A stretch of DNA of 64,000 nucleotides from Gracilaria vermiculophylla (lineage: Eukaryota > Rhodophyta > Florideophyceae > Gracilariales > Gracilariaceae). Where the stretch lies: assembly GCA_019155205.2 (NCBI GenBank), contig JAHNZQ020000004.1, forward strand, positions 750,658-814,657, read 5' to 3'. Positions 1 to 9,960 of the stretch are shown here, in pieces; position 1 is the stretch's first letter, and every line of letters begins with the position of its first letter. A program made the position numbers and the translations under genes. Under the pieces are notes generated by a model that was not told where the DNA came from, did not search any database, and saw only the letters and a list, made by a program, of their open reading frames with translations.

Positions 1-3000
1 TAGAATTGGCGATAAGTTCAGACACTATACCTTTGAATATTTTGCAATCTCTTTTGAACCTGTATGAATTTATGGATCACGATGAGAAACCCTTACCGAC
101 AAGTAATATGAAACTGGCCGAGGCTGCATGTAAATGTGGTGCCTTTGCAAAGGGTGTCCGATATCGTGAGTTGGATTACGCTCATCACCTAGGTTCTCCG
201 AAAATGATCGAAATGGATATCGATGGTGAAGACGGCCTCATTTCTATTTATGATAGACTGAATAATCTTGAGTCTGCAATTGGCACCTTGGATCACTACC
301 AAGGAATGAAAGGTTCCAAGATAAAAGAAATATGGTTCGAGAAGTTGCAAAAATGGGATGATGCTCTTGTAGAATATGAAAAAGTCGATATTGATTGCAA
401 ATCAGTTGGTGAACTTTTGTACACCGAGAAGGACAAGTGGAAAAGCTTGCTTGGCAGGTTACGGTGCTTAAACGAAATTGGTGAATGGCAAGAATTGAGT
501 GAACTTATCCAGAAGGCCAAAAGGGTATGTAGCCGAAGTCCACGTGCTCTCGGAGAACTGGCCTTAGACGGGAAAGGGGCCTCAGTTGCTCTGGATCTTG
601 GGCGTTGGGATGAGTTTGAGGAATGGGTTGGATTTCTGAGACCACATACGTTTCATGGCTCTTTCTACAGAACTCTGATGCTTGTGAGGCAAGGTAGGTA
701 TAATCCCTCGAAACTTGACGAGGCTGAACAGTACCTTCGGAATGCCCGAAAGCGTCTCGATCTGGACCTTACAGCAACAGTAAGTGAAGGATACCCAAGA
801 GCATATGAGAGAGTTGTAGATGCTCAGGTATTGGTGGAGTTGGAAGAGATGATTTCCTTTTTGCGAATGTCTGAAGAAGACTCAGCGTCTTTTGGACGTC
901 GGAGGTTACGAGATATCTGGGATCAGCGATTGCGAGGTTGCAAGCATGATCGTTACACTTGGTATAGACTTCTGATGATTCGCACCTTAGTCATGAAACC
1001 AATCGACAACAAAGAGCAATGGCTCGAATTTTCGACGATGTGCTGCAAAGACGGACGCATGCCCATGTCCCGAGAAGCACTACGGATGTTACTTAAGTCA
1101 TATAAGGAACAGCAATCAACCCTCCGAGTTGGCAGAGGGGGTAGAACAGCCGCGGCCAACTCTTTTGAGCAATTATTTGGCTCAGGGTCATGGGATCCAC
1201 AGGCAATTGTTTCCATTCAAGATCTGGAGATCAGGTTTTCATGTGTGCAGCTTTTGTGGGCCTTGAACAGACATGTTGAAGCGTATTCTTGCCTAGAGCA
1301 GTGCCGTAATGAGTACTTATGGAAAGCTGGAGTAACCTTCACTGAAGATGGAATGCTTATCGGTTTGTCGTCCGAAGAATTGGAATCCCAACGTTCAACA
1401 GCCGGAGAAGTCTTCTCCAAACTTTCAAAGTGGGGCTTTCGAATGATCGAGGACAAAGAAGTAGCGGAGTCATGTGTCACCGATCCAATCATATATGCAG
1501 ACTATGCTGCAAAAATATGTCCCGAATCTGGCAAGGCATGGCACTACTGGGGCGCTCTGAACGAGCATCGCTTTCTCGCTTTGGTGGAGAAGCAAGGGGG
1601 GATTCCTGACGTTGGCTATCACCTTGGAAATGGAATCACTATAGGAAAACGAGAAAAGAGGTTTGCAGTCGGCGCAGTGCAAGGTTACTTTAAGTCGATT
1701 GATCTAAATAGTAAGACTGCAACGGAGGATGCTTTGCGAGTTTTGACGCTTTGGTTCAACTTTGGTGGACTGGATGACTACTATGTCGAGTTCGATGCCG
1801 GCTTCGAAAGAACCAATATCACGATGTGGCTTGAAGTTGTTCCTCAAATCATAGCTCGTCTTTACACGCCATTCCCCGAAGTTCAGAGAGGGGTAAGAGT
1901 TTTGTTGGCGAAGATTGGAACAATGCATCCACAGATCGCGGTATATCCTCTCACGGTAGCGAAGAAGGTCTACGCCTCCCACCAGGAAAAAAGAGCAAAC
2001 ACGGCGACACAGATTTTGGCAGAAATTAAACATCATCACAAGGAAATCGTCGAGGAAGCCGAGATGGTTGCAAATGAACTTGTCAGGGTTGCAGTATTGT
2101 GGTCAGAAATTTGGTGCGAACGATTGGAAGAGGCATCAAAGCTTTACTTCATGAACCAGAAGATCCATGAGATGTTGGAGACAATCATGCCTCTTCACGA
2201 AATGATGGAACGCGGAGCTGAAACAAGATATGAGCAGAACTTCATCGACAAGTTCGGAAGAGATCTAGAAGATGCTGTGGAGCTGTGCAGAAAGTTCCAA
2301 GCAAACACTCCTGAAGACCTTGACATTGAAGGGCCTCTGTGCCAGCTCCTCAACCAAGCGTGGGCTGTCTATCATCACGTATTTCGCAGAATGCGACGCT
2401 ACCAGCAGAGCATTCATGTTTTAGATCTGGCGTTCGTTTCAAACGGTTTGCACCAAGCGAAGGACTTGAAGCTTGCGGTGCCTGGCACATATGATCCGTA
2501 CGATAACCGACAAGAAGTGGCAATTTTTTCGTTCAATCCCAAACTGACAGTTATGCAAAGCAAACAAAGACCCCGAAAATTGTCCGTTATCGGAAGTGAC
2601 GGCGAAGAGTACCACTTTCTTCTGAAAGGACATGAAGACTTACGGCAAGATGAAAGAGTTATGCAAGTATTCAGTTTGGTTAACAAAATATTCTCCAAGA
2701 GTAACGAGAAGGCAGCTTTGAGCAAAGTTGGGATGAAGACCTATCCGGTAATTGCTCTTTCTGGAGACGCCGGCCTCATTGGTTGGGTACCTGGTTGTGA
2801 CACCTTGCATTCACTAGTCAAAGAATACCGAGAAGTGCGAAAGATCATGCCCAATGTAGAGCATCGGGTAATGCTTAGGAAAGCACCGGAACCGGACCGC
2901 TTACCACTGCTTCAGAAGGTGGAGTTGTTTCAGTTCATGTTACAGAACACTGGTGGAGTTGACATCGCGAAGGTGTTATGGCTGAAGAGTCGCAACTCGG

Positions 3001-3917
3001 AAATATGGTTTGAACGACGAACTATGTACGCGAAATCGCTGGCGACTACGTCCATGATGGGATATGTACTTGGTCTTGGTGATCGCCATCCGTCTAATAT
3101 CATGATTGAACGAGAGACAGGGAAGGTTATGCATATTGATTTCGGAGACTGCTTTGAAGTGGCGATGAAGCGAGAGAAATACCCAGAGCGTGTTCCGTTT
3201 CGTCTAACTCGTATGCTTGTCGACGCCTTGGAACCGTGCGGCGTCAGTGGGCATTTTCGACAAACGTCCCAAGTTGCTCTTGAAGTACTCCGAAGCGATG
3301 CACGCCAATCCCTCCTATCCATGATGGAAGCCTTTGTATATGATCCCTTGATCAGATGGAAACTGATCAAAGTGAAGGATTTACTAGCATTTCAAGAAGA
3401 GAAGAACGAGGACACGGAAAAGGCTGCCAATATTGTGATGCGATCAATGGAAGGAGATTCAGAAATTGTGAGGAGCTTGCGAGAAACAGGAAGCTTATCT
3501 GCATCCGTTGCTGCACTTTATCCGCAAGTGCCGACAGGTCCCGTTGTTGTCGAACCGCTCAATGAATTGTACCCAGGTGCCATTCCGACCCCATCTGCTC
3601 CTCTTCATTTTCAGCCCGAGGCTCATACAAATCATCCTGACTTTGACCCAGCAGACCTTGAAACTCCAGCTGAAGCCGAAAGACTTGCCCAGCGACGTTT
3701 CTTTAGAACGGCTGACCCGTCAGACGACCGGATCACAATTGTTGGTAATGAAAAAGCCCATCAGGCTTTGCAAAGGATTGATGACAAACTGGTTGGACGG
3801 GATTTCGATCCGAATCTATGCTTGTCTGTTCCGGAACAAGTGGATTTGTTAATACACAATGCGAGAAATATTGAGAATCTTTGTTCGCTCTTTTTGGGAT
3901 GGTGTGCGTTTTGGTGA
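1..3917 (+). CDS. TOR: Target of rapamycin (TOR) kinase, C-terminal part
   Basis: Phosphatidylinositol-kinase-related Ser/Thr kinase, the catalytic core of TOR complexes that couple nutrient status to growth. The frame is open from the left edge, so the N-terminal HEAT repeats lie outside the window. Counting from the codon at position 6, a FAT region precedes an FRB domain near residues 700-800 (EEASKLYF, with S711 at the rapamycin-contact serine). The kinase domain starts with HEDLRQDE near 875, has DRHPSN at 1026-1031 and DFGD at 1045-1048, and the FATC domain ends in GWCAFW at the stop. These motifs are diagnostic. No intron is seen over 3.9 kb. The FRB differs from animal TOR: about nine extra residues lie between CRKF and NQAW, and some rapamycin-contact positions are changed while Ser, Trp and the last Phe are kept. 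The gene-free zone downstream separates it from the next genes. Confidence 0.97.
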   Translation, partial: ELAISSDTIPLNILQSLLNLYEFMDHDEKPLPTSNMKLAEAACKCGAFAKGVRYRELDYAHHLGSPKMIEMDIDGEDGLISIYDRLNNLESAIGTLDHYQGMKGSKIKEIWFEKLQKWDDALVEYEKVDIDCKSVGELLYTEKDKWKSLLGRLRCLNEIGEWQELSELIQKAKRVCSRSPRALGELALDGKGASVALDLGRWDEFEEWVGFLRPHTFHGSFYRTLMLVRQGRYNPSKLDEAEQYLRNARKRLDLDLTATVSEGYPRAYERVVDAQVLVELEEMISFLRMSEEDSASFGRRRLRDIWDQRLRGCKHDRYTWYRLLMIRTLVMKPIDNKEQWLEFSTMCCKDGRMPMSREALRMLLKSYKEQQSTLRVGRGGRTAAANSFEQLFGSGSWDPQAIVSIQDLEIRFSCVQLLWALNRHVEAYSCLEQCRNEYLWKAGVTFTEDGMLIGLSSEELESQRSTAGEVFSKLSKWGFRMIEDKEVAESCVTDPIIYADYAAKICPESGKAWHYWGALNEHRFLALVEKQGGIPDVGYHLGNGITIGKREKRFAVGAVQGYFKSIDLNSKTATEDALRVLTLWFNFGGLDDYYVEFDAGFERTNITMWLEVVPQIIARLYTPFPEVQRGVRVLLAKIGTMHPQIAVYPLTVAKKVYASHQEKRANTATQILAEIKHHHKEIVEEAEMVANELVRVAVLWSEIWCERLEEASKLYFMNQKIHEMLETIMPLHEMMERGAETRYEQNFIDKFGRDLEDAVELCRKFQANTPEDLDIEGPLCQLLNQAWAVYHHVFRRMRRYQQSIHVLDLAFVSNGLHQAKDLKLAVPGTYDPYDNRQEVAIFSFNPKLTVMQSKQRPRKLSVIGSDGEEYHFLLKGHEDLRQDERVMQVFSLVNKIFSKSNEKAALSKVGMKTYPVIALSGDAGLIGWVPGCDTLHSLVKEYREVRKIMPNVEHRVMLRKAPEPDRLPLLQKVELFQFMLQNTGGVDIAKVLWLKSRNSEIWFERRTMYAKSLATTSMMGYVLGLGDRHPSNIMIERETGKVMHIDFGDCFEVAMKREKYPERVPFRLTRMLVDALEPCGVSGHFRQTSQVALEVLRSDARQSLLSMMEAFVYDPLIRWKLIKVKDLLAFQEEKNEDTEKAANIVMRSMEGDSEIVRSLRETGSLSASVAALYPQVPTGPVVVEPLNELYPGAIPTPSAPLHFQPEAHTNHPDFDPADLETPAEAERLAQRRFFRTADPSDDRITIVGNEKAHQALQRIDDKLVGRDFDPNLCLSVPEQVDLLIHNARNIENLCSLFLGWCAFW

Positions 3918-6192
3918 TGTCTCGGGAAGCACCTGAGGAGACTTGATGCCCCTGCACACGGAACTTTTGGGTTACAATGAAATTCATATCTTGTAGACTA
4001 TATCATTGGCAAAAATCCATCGTTGTACTTTTACAAGTGTATAATCATAGAATTAGTTTTTACACATTTCGAACTTTTATTCGCTTCGGTGAGAGTGATT
4101 CTTAAAATATCAATCGCATCGGTGAAGCGGATAATAACTTCTCGCATACAATGGGCAAGACCATGTAGAACAAATGATTTCTTCCCTAAGGAAATTTTAC
4201 TGTTACTGCGTTCGTTTGGCGGTAGTCACTCATTTCAGAGGAAATTAGCCCTCATGCAAGAATCCTGCCCAGAAGCTTCGGGGTAGACACCATGGCAGTT
4301 GGGTTCGAGATGATTTATATTTGCGAGAATGCAGTACTTGGGGGGCTGTCTGATTGCAGAAATAGGCTCCTCTTCTTCTTAATTATGAGTAGCTTTACGA
4401 TGATTATTCGTAAGGCACAGGGGCCGCTAGACACCCCCATCAAACCTGCGAAGCGCCCTCTCAAAACCTAGTCACTAGTTGCAGACAGACAACTGTGTTA
4501 CGCTCACTTCACGACTACCTAGTTTTGTAAAGACCGCATTTCACCCCTTAGGTGTTCTCGGAAACATAAGCATTTCGCTACCAAAGGTTTCGCCTTTCCA
4601 TCGCCCTCGTTTCATATTCAGCGCTTCTTTGACTCCTCTAGAGCTCTTCGGCAGAGCGGCACAACACGACAAGGCGCTTACACCGTCCCACATTGTGCCG
4701 CGCGGGAGGTATGCGACATTCTATAATGCGGTCCTCATACCTTCGGCGAGACCAAAGGAAAGAACAGCCAATCGCTTCACATCGTTTTCCGATCCTGGGT
4801 AAGTGCGTATAAGAAATTCCGAGAAAAACCCTGCAGAAGACCCCGACTCAGTTGCCTCCATAGGAATCACTCCATGACGGGGAAGAAGCGCAGGGAAACA
4901 ACGGTAGAATCATCAGCCGCTGCTCAGCTCGTAGCGGACTGCTTTCGACCAGGTAGACGGGAGGCCTTTTAGCGACGTATTTCTAAGGTCTGCGATGATG
5001 AACGGCTAGCAGATCGATCGTCAAGACGAGTTTTGCGACTTGCCGAGTCCGGAGGGGCGGCCGGTGCGCCGATCGCCTATGTGAGCTTTGGAACATCCCG
5101 AGTCCGTGAACGGTCGGTACGCCGACCGTCTAGACGAGTTGGGCGACATCCCATGACAATGAATGTGTTCCCATTCTGCTCCCCAACTGCTTCCTGTTAG
5201 GCAATGTAAGATCTTGCTCCTTGCCTTACACTTTTCCAAAAGAATCAGAAAGCTTCGAAGAAGAGCTCGCAAGGAACCCATGCATTGATCTGCCACATCG
5301 AGTTGGAAAGCATTAGCCTGGCTGTATTTCGCGGAGAATAAGAGAACGTATCATTTGAGTCTACTGCCGCTTTGAGCGGCGTAGCATGGTATCTTGAAGT
5401 AAAACAGTATTTCACGTGGTTGAACCTGAGCCAAATGCTTTAGAACCTTTCGCCATTTAGTGCTCCACCATAAACAGTCAACGGATTCAAACGGTTTCTT
5501 GAAGATTTAAACGCAATCGATAGTTTTTGAAATGATATCAAATCTTGTCATTTTGTAGGTACACTAAGAACCGAAAGAAGCTTGCTTGTTTGTTTTCCAA
5601 GAATTCAGTAGATCAAAGATCATTCAACGTATGAAAAAGATGAATAGTATCGATTGATTTCCCCCGTCGTAATCTAAATGTGAAGTCCCGTTTAGATTGC
5701 TCAATCATTTTAGAAACCAGCTAACCAAGTCGTTCGAGAAACATGTGCTGACCCTAAGATACTAGTCAAAACATTTCTCGCATCCAGAAGTGCCATGTTT
5801 CCTAGAGCAGAGTGGTCGAGAGAATTACAGCACAGCCGCTTGAAAAAGCGTTAGATGAGGGCGAAAACATACAAGATGTAGCGATGCACGTTTCTAGATT
5901 TAGAAAGCTCTCGAGCAGCACCAGACTAGACTCATCAAATCAAAAACACATGCCAAAATGATGCGGCTTGACAAATCAAGCACGAATGAAAACACGGAAA
6001 GGTTTGGGCTTGGGCTCCGAATCGACGAGTGCTCATACTTTTGATGGCACCAAAAGTGGTACCGGCGGAAGCGGTGATTGACGCGACGCGCCGAAAAGTG
6101 CCACACACCACAGATCTAAGTGCAAAATTACAGCATGCTCAGGCGCTGTTCACAGCTTTGGGTGGAAGCGGCCAGGCATCCATCTTAAAAAC
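3918..6192. other. Gene-free stretch downstream of TOR
   Basis: No reading frame with recognisable protein motifs was found on either strand. The longest frames are about 100 codons and start at non-ATG codons. The stretch holds a short degenerate tandem repeat near 5.0-5.15 kb, listed separately. Nothing else is supported. Confidence 0.6.
4995..5151. repeat. Degenerate ~53-bp direct repeat, about three copies
   Basis: Two clear units begin with cgagtccg at 5044 and 5099, carry a G-rich cggt.cgccga. block, and end in acatcc. A more diverged copy precedes them from about 4995, with gacgagtt and gcgactt in the same relative order. Unit lengths are 53-55 bp. It is more GC-rich than its surroundings. 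Confidence 0.45.
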
Positions 6193-6384
6193 AGAAAGCA
6201 TCGGGGGGCCAGGCTCCGATAGCAAGAAGCGGAGAGGGACCTCGTCTCCGTTGCCAGGAAGCGGCGGCGGGGCTGGGCTCCGTTAGCTGGAAGCAGAGAG
6301 GGGCCTCGGCTCCTTCAACAAGAAGCAGCGGGGGGGCTGGGCTCCATCGGCTGGAAGCAGAGAGGAGCCTCAGCTCCGTTAAGA
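6193..6384. repeat. 32-bp minisatellite, six units
   Basis: Six consecutive units of exactly 32 bp start at 6193, 6225, 6257, 6289, 6321 and 6353. Each opens with (g/a)(g/a)aagc, continues with a G-rich block and centres on ggctcc or a close variant. The units differ by substitutions but keep the period with no indel. After 6384 the purine-rich composition continues, but the period is lost. Confidence 0.8.
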
Positions 6385-6840
6385 GGAGGCAGAGCGAGAG
6401 AGAAAGAGATAGGCCAAGGCTTCGTAGGTAGAAGCCAGAGGGGGAGGCGCAGGCTCTTTCAGATGACGACGGAAATGGCGGGGCGGCATTTCAGAAACGG
6501 TGAACTAGCTGAGGCCGTCTGTGCCCACAGCTGCACGTGGGTCGCGCGATGCGTGAGAAGCATGGGAAGGAGTGAGGGAAAGCGCGGAGAAAAAGGGATA
6601 TTCTAGAGCTTTAGTGAAGGTTACGACTAATACGTTACTACCTACGCAACTTCATATCCACCATGCGCTTCTTGTTCGGTGCGGCACTGTGCGTTTGTTT
6701 CTATTCATCCCGGCACCTTGAAAGTGATTATATAAGGCAGAAGGTCCAGTCATGCGTCAACCTGGAAAAGTAGAAGGTGAGACCCTCGACTTCCGAGTAC
6801 ACCAGGCGATCGGAATACGTATATCATTGGGCTTTTCATT
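6385..6840. other. Spacer between two minisatellites
   Basis: Purine-rich at its start, then ordinary sequence. No gene is seen. The reading frame that runs through the downstream array opens at about 6777, but without a convincing start. Confidence 0.5.
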
Positions 6841-7365
6841 GGCTCTTCGGCGGTGGGCTCTTCGGCGGTGTACCCTTCGGCGGTGTACTCTTCGGCGGTG
6901 TATTCTTCATCGGTGTGCTCTTCGTCGCTGTACTCTTCGTCGCTGTACTCTTCGTCGCTGTACTCTTCGTCGCTGTACTCTTCGTCGGTGCGCTTTCTTT
7001 GGCGGTGTACTCTTCGGCGGTGTATTCTTCATCGGTGTGCTCTTCGTCGCTGTACTCTTCGTCGCTGTACTCTACGTCGCTGTACTCTTCGTCGCTGTAC
7101 TTTTCATCGTTGTGCTCTTCGTCGGTGCGCTCTTCGGCGGTGTACTCTTCATCGGTGTGCTCTTCGTCGGTGCGCTCTTCGGCAGTGTACTATTCGTCGG
7201 TGTACTCTTTGTCGCTGTACTCTTCGTCGGTGTGCTCTTCGTCGGTGCGCTCTTCGGCGGTTTGCTCTTCGTCGGTGTACTCCTCGTCGATGTACTCTTC
7301 GGCGGTTTACTCTTCGTCGGTGTGCTCTTCGTCGGTCTACTCTTCGTCGGTGTGCTTCGTCGGTG
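6841..7365. repeat. 15-bp minisatellite, 35 units
   Basis: Tandem units of the form tactcttcgtcgctg, with variants tgctc, cgctc, tattc and ggctc at the start and gtcggtg or ggcggtg at the end. There are ten units of 15 bp, one of 17 bp (6991-7007), 23 of 15 bp (7008-7352) and one of 13 bp (7353-7365). The +2 and -2 changes cancel, so the array is 525 bp, or 35 x 15. All three forward frames stay open because the period is a multiple of three and the unit has no stop. The reverse frame that would read (D/A)EEY(T/S) is interrupted by several stops. Frame zero continues into the pseudogene downstream. Confidence 0.9.
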
Positions 7366-8093
7366 TGCTCTGGGAAGAAATGCTTCGTTCCATCCGTCGC
7401 TTACAAGCTAGTGAACAACCTGACAACGAGCCACTTGTTTTGCTCAACGAAATGGAATAGCTTTGGAAAGAGCATGTCCGTGCACGGCCGCCATTCATCC
7501 CTTACTCACTTCAGGGGCACCCTATAGACTTGCTCTCTGGTCCAATGCTATTCCAGCGAAAGTTCTTCACTTCTTACGTCGTTGACCAGCTTGTGGTGCT
7601 GGTGGACGGCAACGACTGAGGAAACGGTGTGTACTGTTCAGTTGGGGGTACTTGGGACAATACAATACGCGACCATCTCTCTGCAACGTACACATTACGG
7701 CCTCTTTCTCAGTTTTCCATGCGCGATCGCGAGAGGCTTTTATACAGTCCCAACGTGTACCGCTTCTTATTCGTTTGGCATCCGTTAACCAGGCTTCACA
7801 TCATGTACCGAAAGGCAACAAAGGCCGGACTCGAGTCCCAGGCATCGAGATCATTCGTTGCCACAGTGAGATGACTTGCGAGCAACATTACCCAATTGAA
7901 CAGGAGGCTGTCCCTCGGTGGCGGAACCTTCTCTGATCCCAGCTTGCTCGACAATAAGTCTTTGGAAACAGAATGGGCTGACAATTGGCTCCGTTCACAC
8001 ATTGCAAAACTCTACGCCGATGATTTTCGAAACTTTGAGAATGAAGTGTCTGTGCCACTGTGGATGGACACTTCTTTAGTTCACACTCCGCAT
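7366..8093 (+). pseudogene. Sulfotransferase-like pseudogene
   Basis: One reading frame (the frame of 6777, 7629 and 7896) runs from the minisatellite to 8291 with three in-frame stops: TAG at 7458, TGA at 7617 and TGA at 7872. Between the stops it reads like a carbohydrate sulfotransferase. CSVGGTWDN sits where the 5'-phosphosulfate loop of PAPS-dependent enzymes lies. YRFLFVWHPLTRL resembles the family's FxFVRHPxxRL 3'-phosphate motif, with Trp in place of the key Arg. A segment ending in LYADDFRNF resembles the usual C-terminal region. I infer a decayed copy of a sulfotransferase, an enzyme class expanded in red algae that sulfate galactans. The motif matches are by eye and short. The 3' limit is uncertain, and the gene meets the EF-G pseudogene on the opposite strand near 8.1 kb. 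Confidence 0.5.
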
Positions 8094-8096
8094 CAT

Positions 8097-9960
8097 TGCT
8101 CTACAACACGTCGTTTGCTTGAGTCGTCCACGTCTCTACACGAAGCAAATTCAATGTTCATATCTCCTCTGCCCTTCGTGAGTGATCGCATTGTGCTTGC
8201 TCACCCCATAAGGCCTTCAAGAGGAACGCTTGCGCGGCTAATTCGCAGTTGTCTTGCGTGCTGTGTTTTCTCGTTATGCACCATCCGCTAAACAACTTCG
8301 ATGAGGCCTCTCCGTCTCACAGGACGTGATAATTCCGAGATCATGTCCCTAGCATGTTCTTCTGGCACATGCAGCTCCATTAGCATTATCGGTTCGAGCA
8401 AGGTTGGAGAATAATCAGAAAGCAGGTTGTGCAGAGCCTTTCCTGCACGAGCGCGGAGAGCAACTGGACCAACTTGGTGTGCATTATTATCACCTTTTGT
8501 TACGTGCACTCGGGCATTTGTCAAAGGGTTGCCAACCAAAACGCCTCGCCCTTGCGCGGCCTCCAGTCCTTGTCGAACGGCCTCATTCTCCTCTATGAAA
8601 GAAAAGCCGTGAATCACAATGTCATTCTGGTACTGGTTGTTTTCCGAGGGTTCTACGGAGATGTCAAGGCACGCGTATGGTTGCTGGCTGCCAATAACAG
8701 TATCGTACACCTCCGCCTTGCACGCAGAAGCTGTAATGCTTTCGCGATATGCAACCCGAGGCTTGCATTCGTGAAGTGAGAACTGCAGAGTGCGTCTCAT
8801 TCGTTACACTGTGACTTCAAGATGTAATTCTCTCACATTTGACAGGAGGATTTCACCCGTCTCATCATCCATTCTTGTTTCCAAAGACGCATCAGCATCA
8901 ACGACTCGAAACAATTCATGCTCAAGTTCTTTTTCCTGATAACTGGGTCTCTGCCGAAAGAGCGACGGATAATACAGCTGGGGGAAGTCGGATGGTCTCC
9001 ATCACGACGGGGGATGATTTCGGGGTTTGCTTTAGCACAACGGTATCACCGGTTTGAGAGTGCCGCAAGCCACAGCCTAAGGTATAGGACACAATTTATT
9101 TGTAGATAGTATGAGGTTGGAGATTATGCGCATTACGCGATGCTGCGAAAGAAAAGTTTTCGCCGCAAATATATCACCGGTGGCGATGTTATCGATCTCA
9201 ACAAATCCGTCGGGTATAACGTGAAGCAGTTTGGTGGGCGCCTCTGCCTATCCTTGGGTGGCGTTGAGCATGGACTTCTTTCCGTCCGGAAGAAATCCCG
9301 TGATTGCGCGGAGATGTACAAGTCGCCCGCGATGTCTATCATACGTGACCTTAACAGCGTAGGCTACAAATGGAGGATCACTGGCTATACATAGACTGAC
9401 TGGGAGTTTCTTGTCAACCGAATGCGCCTCTACATAGATAGTCAACCACGGCGTCCATTAGCTGTTCGACGCCTGTGCGATTAAGTGAAGATCCGCACAG
9501 AACGGAAAACAGCTTGTTCGACACATAGGCATCACGAATTTCCGCATGCACGTGCTGCATGGTTATCGGGTGACTGTCGCGGTACAAACTCATGTTGTGA
9601 TCATCAACGTCAGCAACGGTTGCAAGCAAAATAACAGCAGCATTACGAATATCGGTCTGATAGGCATCGGGAACAGAGAGAGAGGCTTTGTTTCAACTGA
9701 TCGTTTCGATGGCTCGGAAACGTTTGCAACAGATCAAAACTTGCGGTGAAAACACCGTGTGTGAAAATTGGAAGATGAAGGACCGCTGCCACAGCATCGA
9801 GAGGGACAAGCACTGAATCAATGGCTCCGAGACAAGTCTCAACTTTGTAGGTAAAATGAAGATGGTCTGGAGTGTGTGGGATACAATTGTACAGCCTGCA
9901 GCAATCGTGGCAAGAAGAATTGAAATTGAAGCTAGCGTGGGTATTGTTTCTGACTTTTTG
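8097..9960 (-). pseudogene. EF-G pseudogene, probably mitochondrial EF-G2 (GFM2) type
   Basis: Fragments collinear with translational GTPase EF-G lie in order on the minus strand in shifting frames. A degraded G3 region (HTPDHLHFTYKVE, expected DTPGH) is at about 9790-9885. A G-domain end with VLCGSSLNRTGVEQLMDAVV lies in 9414-9690. A domain II part with PPFVAYAVKVTYDRHRGRL is at about 9255-9390. PTKLLHV...FVEIDNIATGDIFAA is at about 9160-9240. A domain III piece with DDETGEILLSNVRELHLEV lies in 8817-8940 and ends at a TAA. An intact 170-codon stretch (8288-8800) carries domain IV with LLEPIM and RRRGLIE. After one TAG, domain V remains as SLTKGRGD near 8160-8210. The P-loop end is not found. 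Stops and frameshifts throughout make it a pseudogene. The lack of the HxVDSS-type domain IV loop favours GFM2 over GFM1, but not firmly. Confidence 0.8.

Noticed and set aside
6841..7365. Minus-strand reading (D/A)EEY(T/S) as an acidic repeat protein
   Set aside because: Several units read as stop codons (for example gaagagtag, gaagagtaa, gaatag) in that frame.
6752..7527. Three overlapping plus-strand frames of about 220 codons, one reading VLFVA repeats like a membrane protein
   Set aside because: They arise because a 15-bp unit without stops leaves every forward frame open; no start or conserved flank supports three proteins.
7995..8040. LYADD in a plus-strand frame, like the YxDD motif of reverse transcriptases
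   Set aside because: No other reverse transcriptase motif lies near it, and the surrounding frame fits the sulfotransferase reading better (FVWHPLTRL upstream, DDFRNF as in that family).
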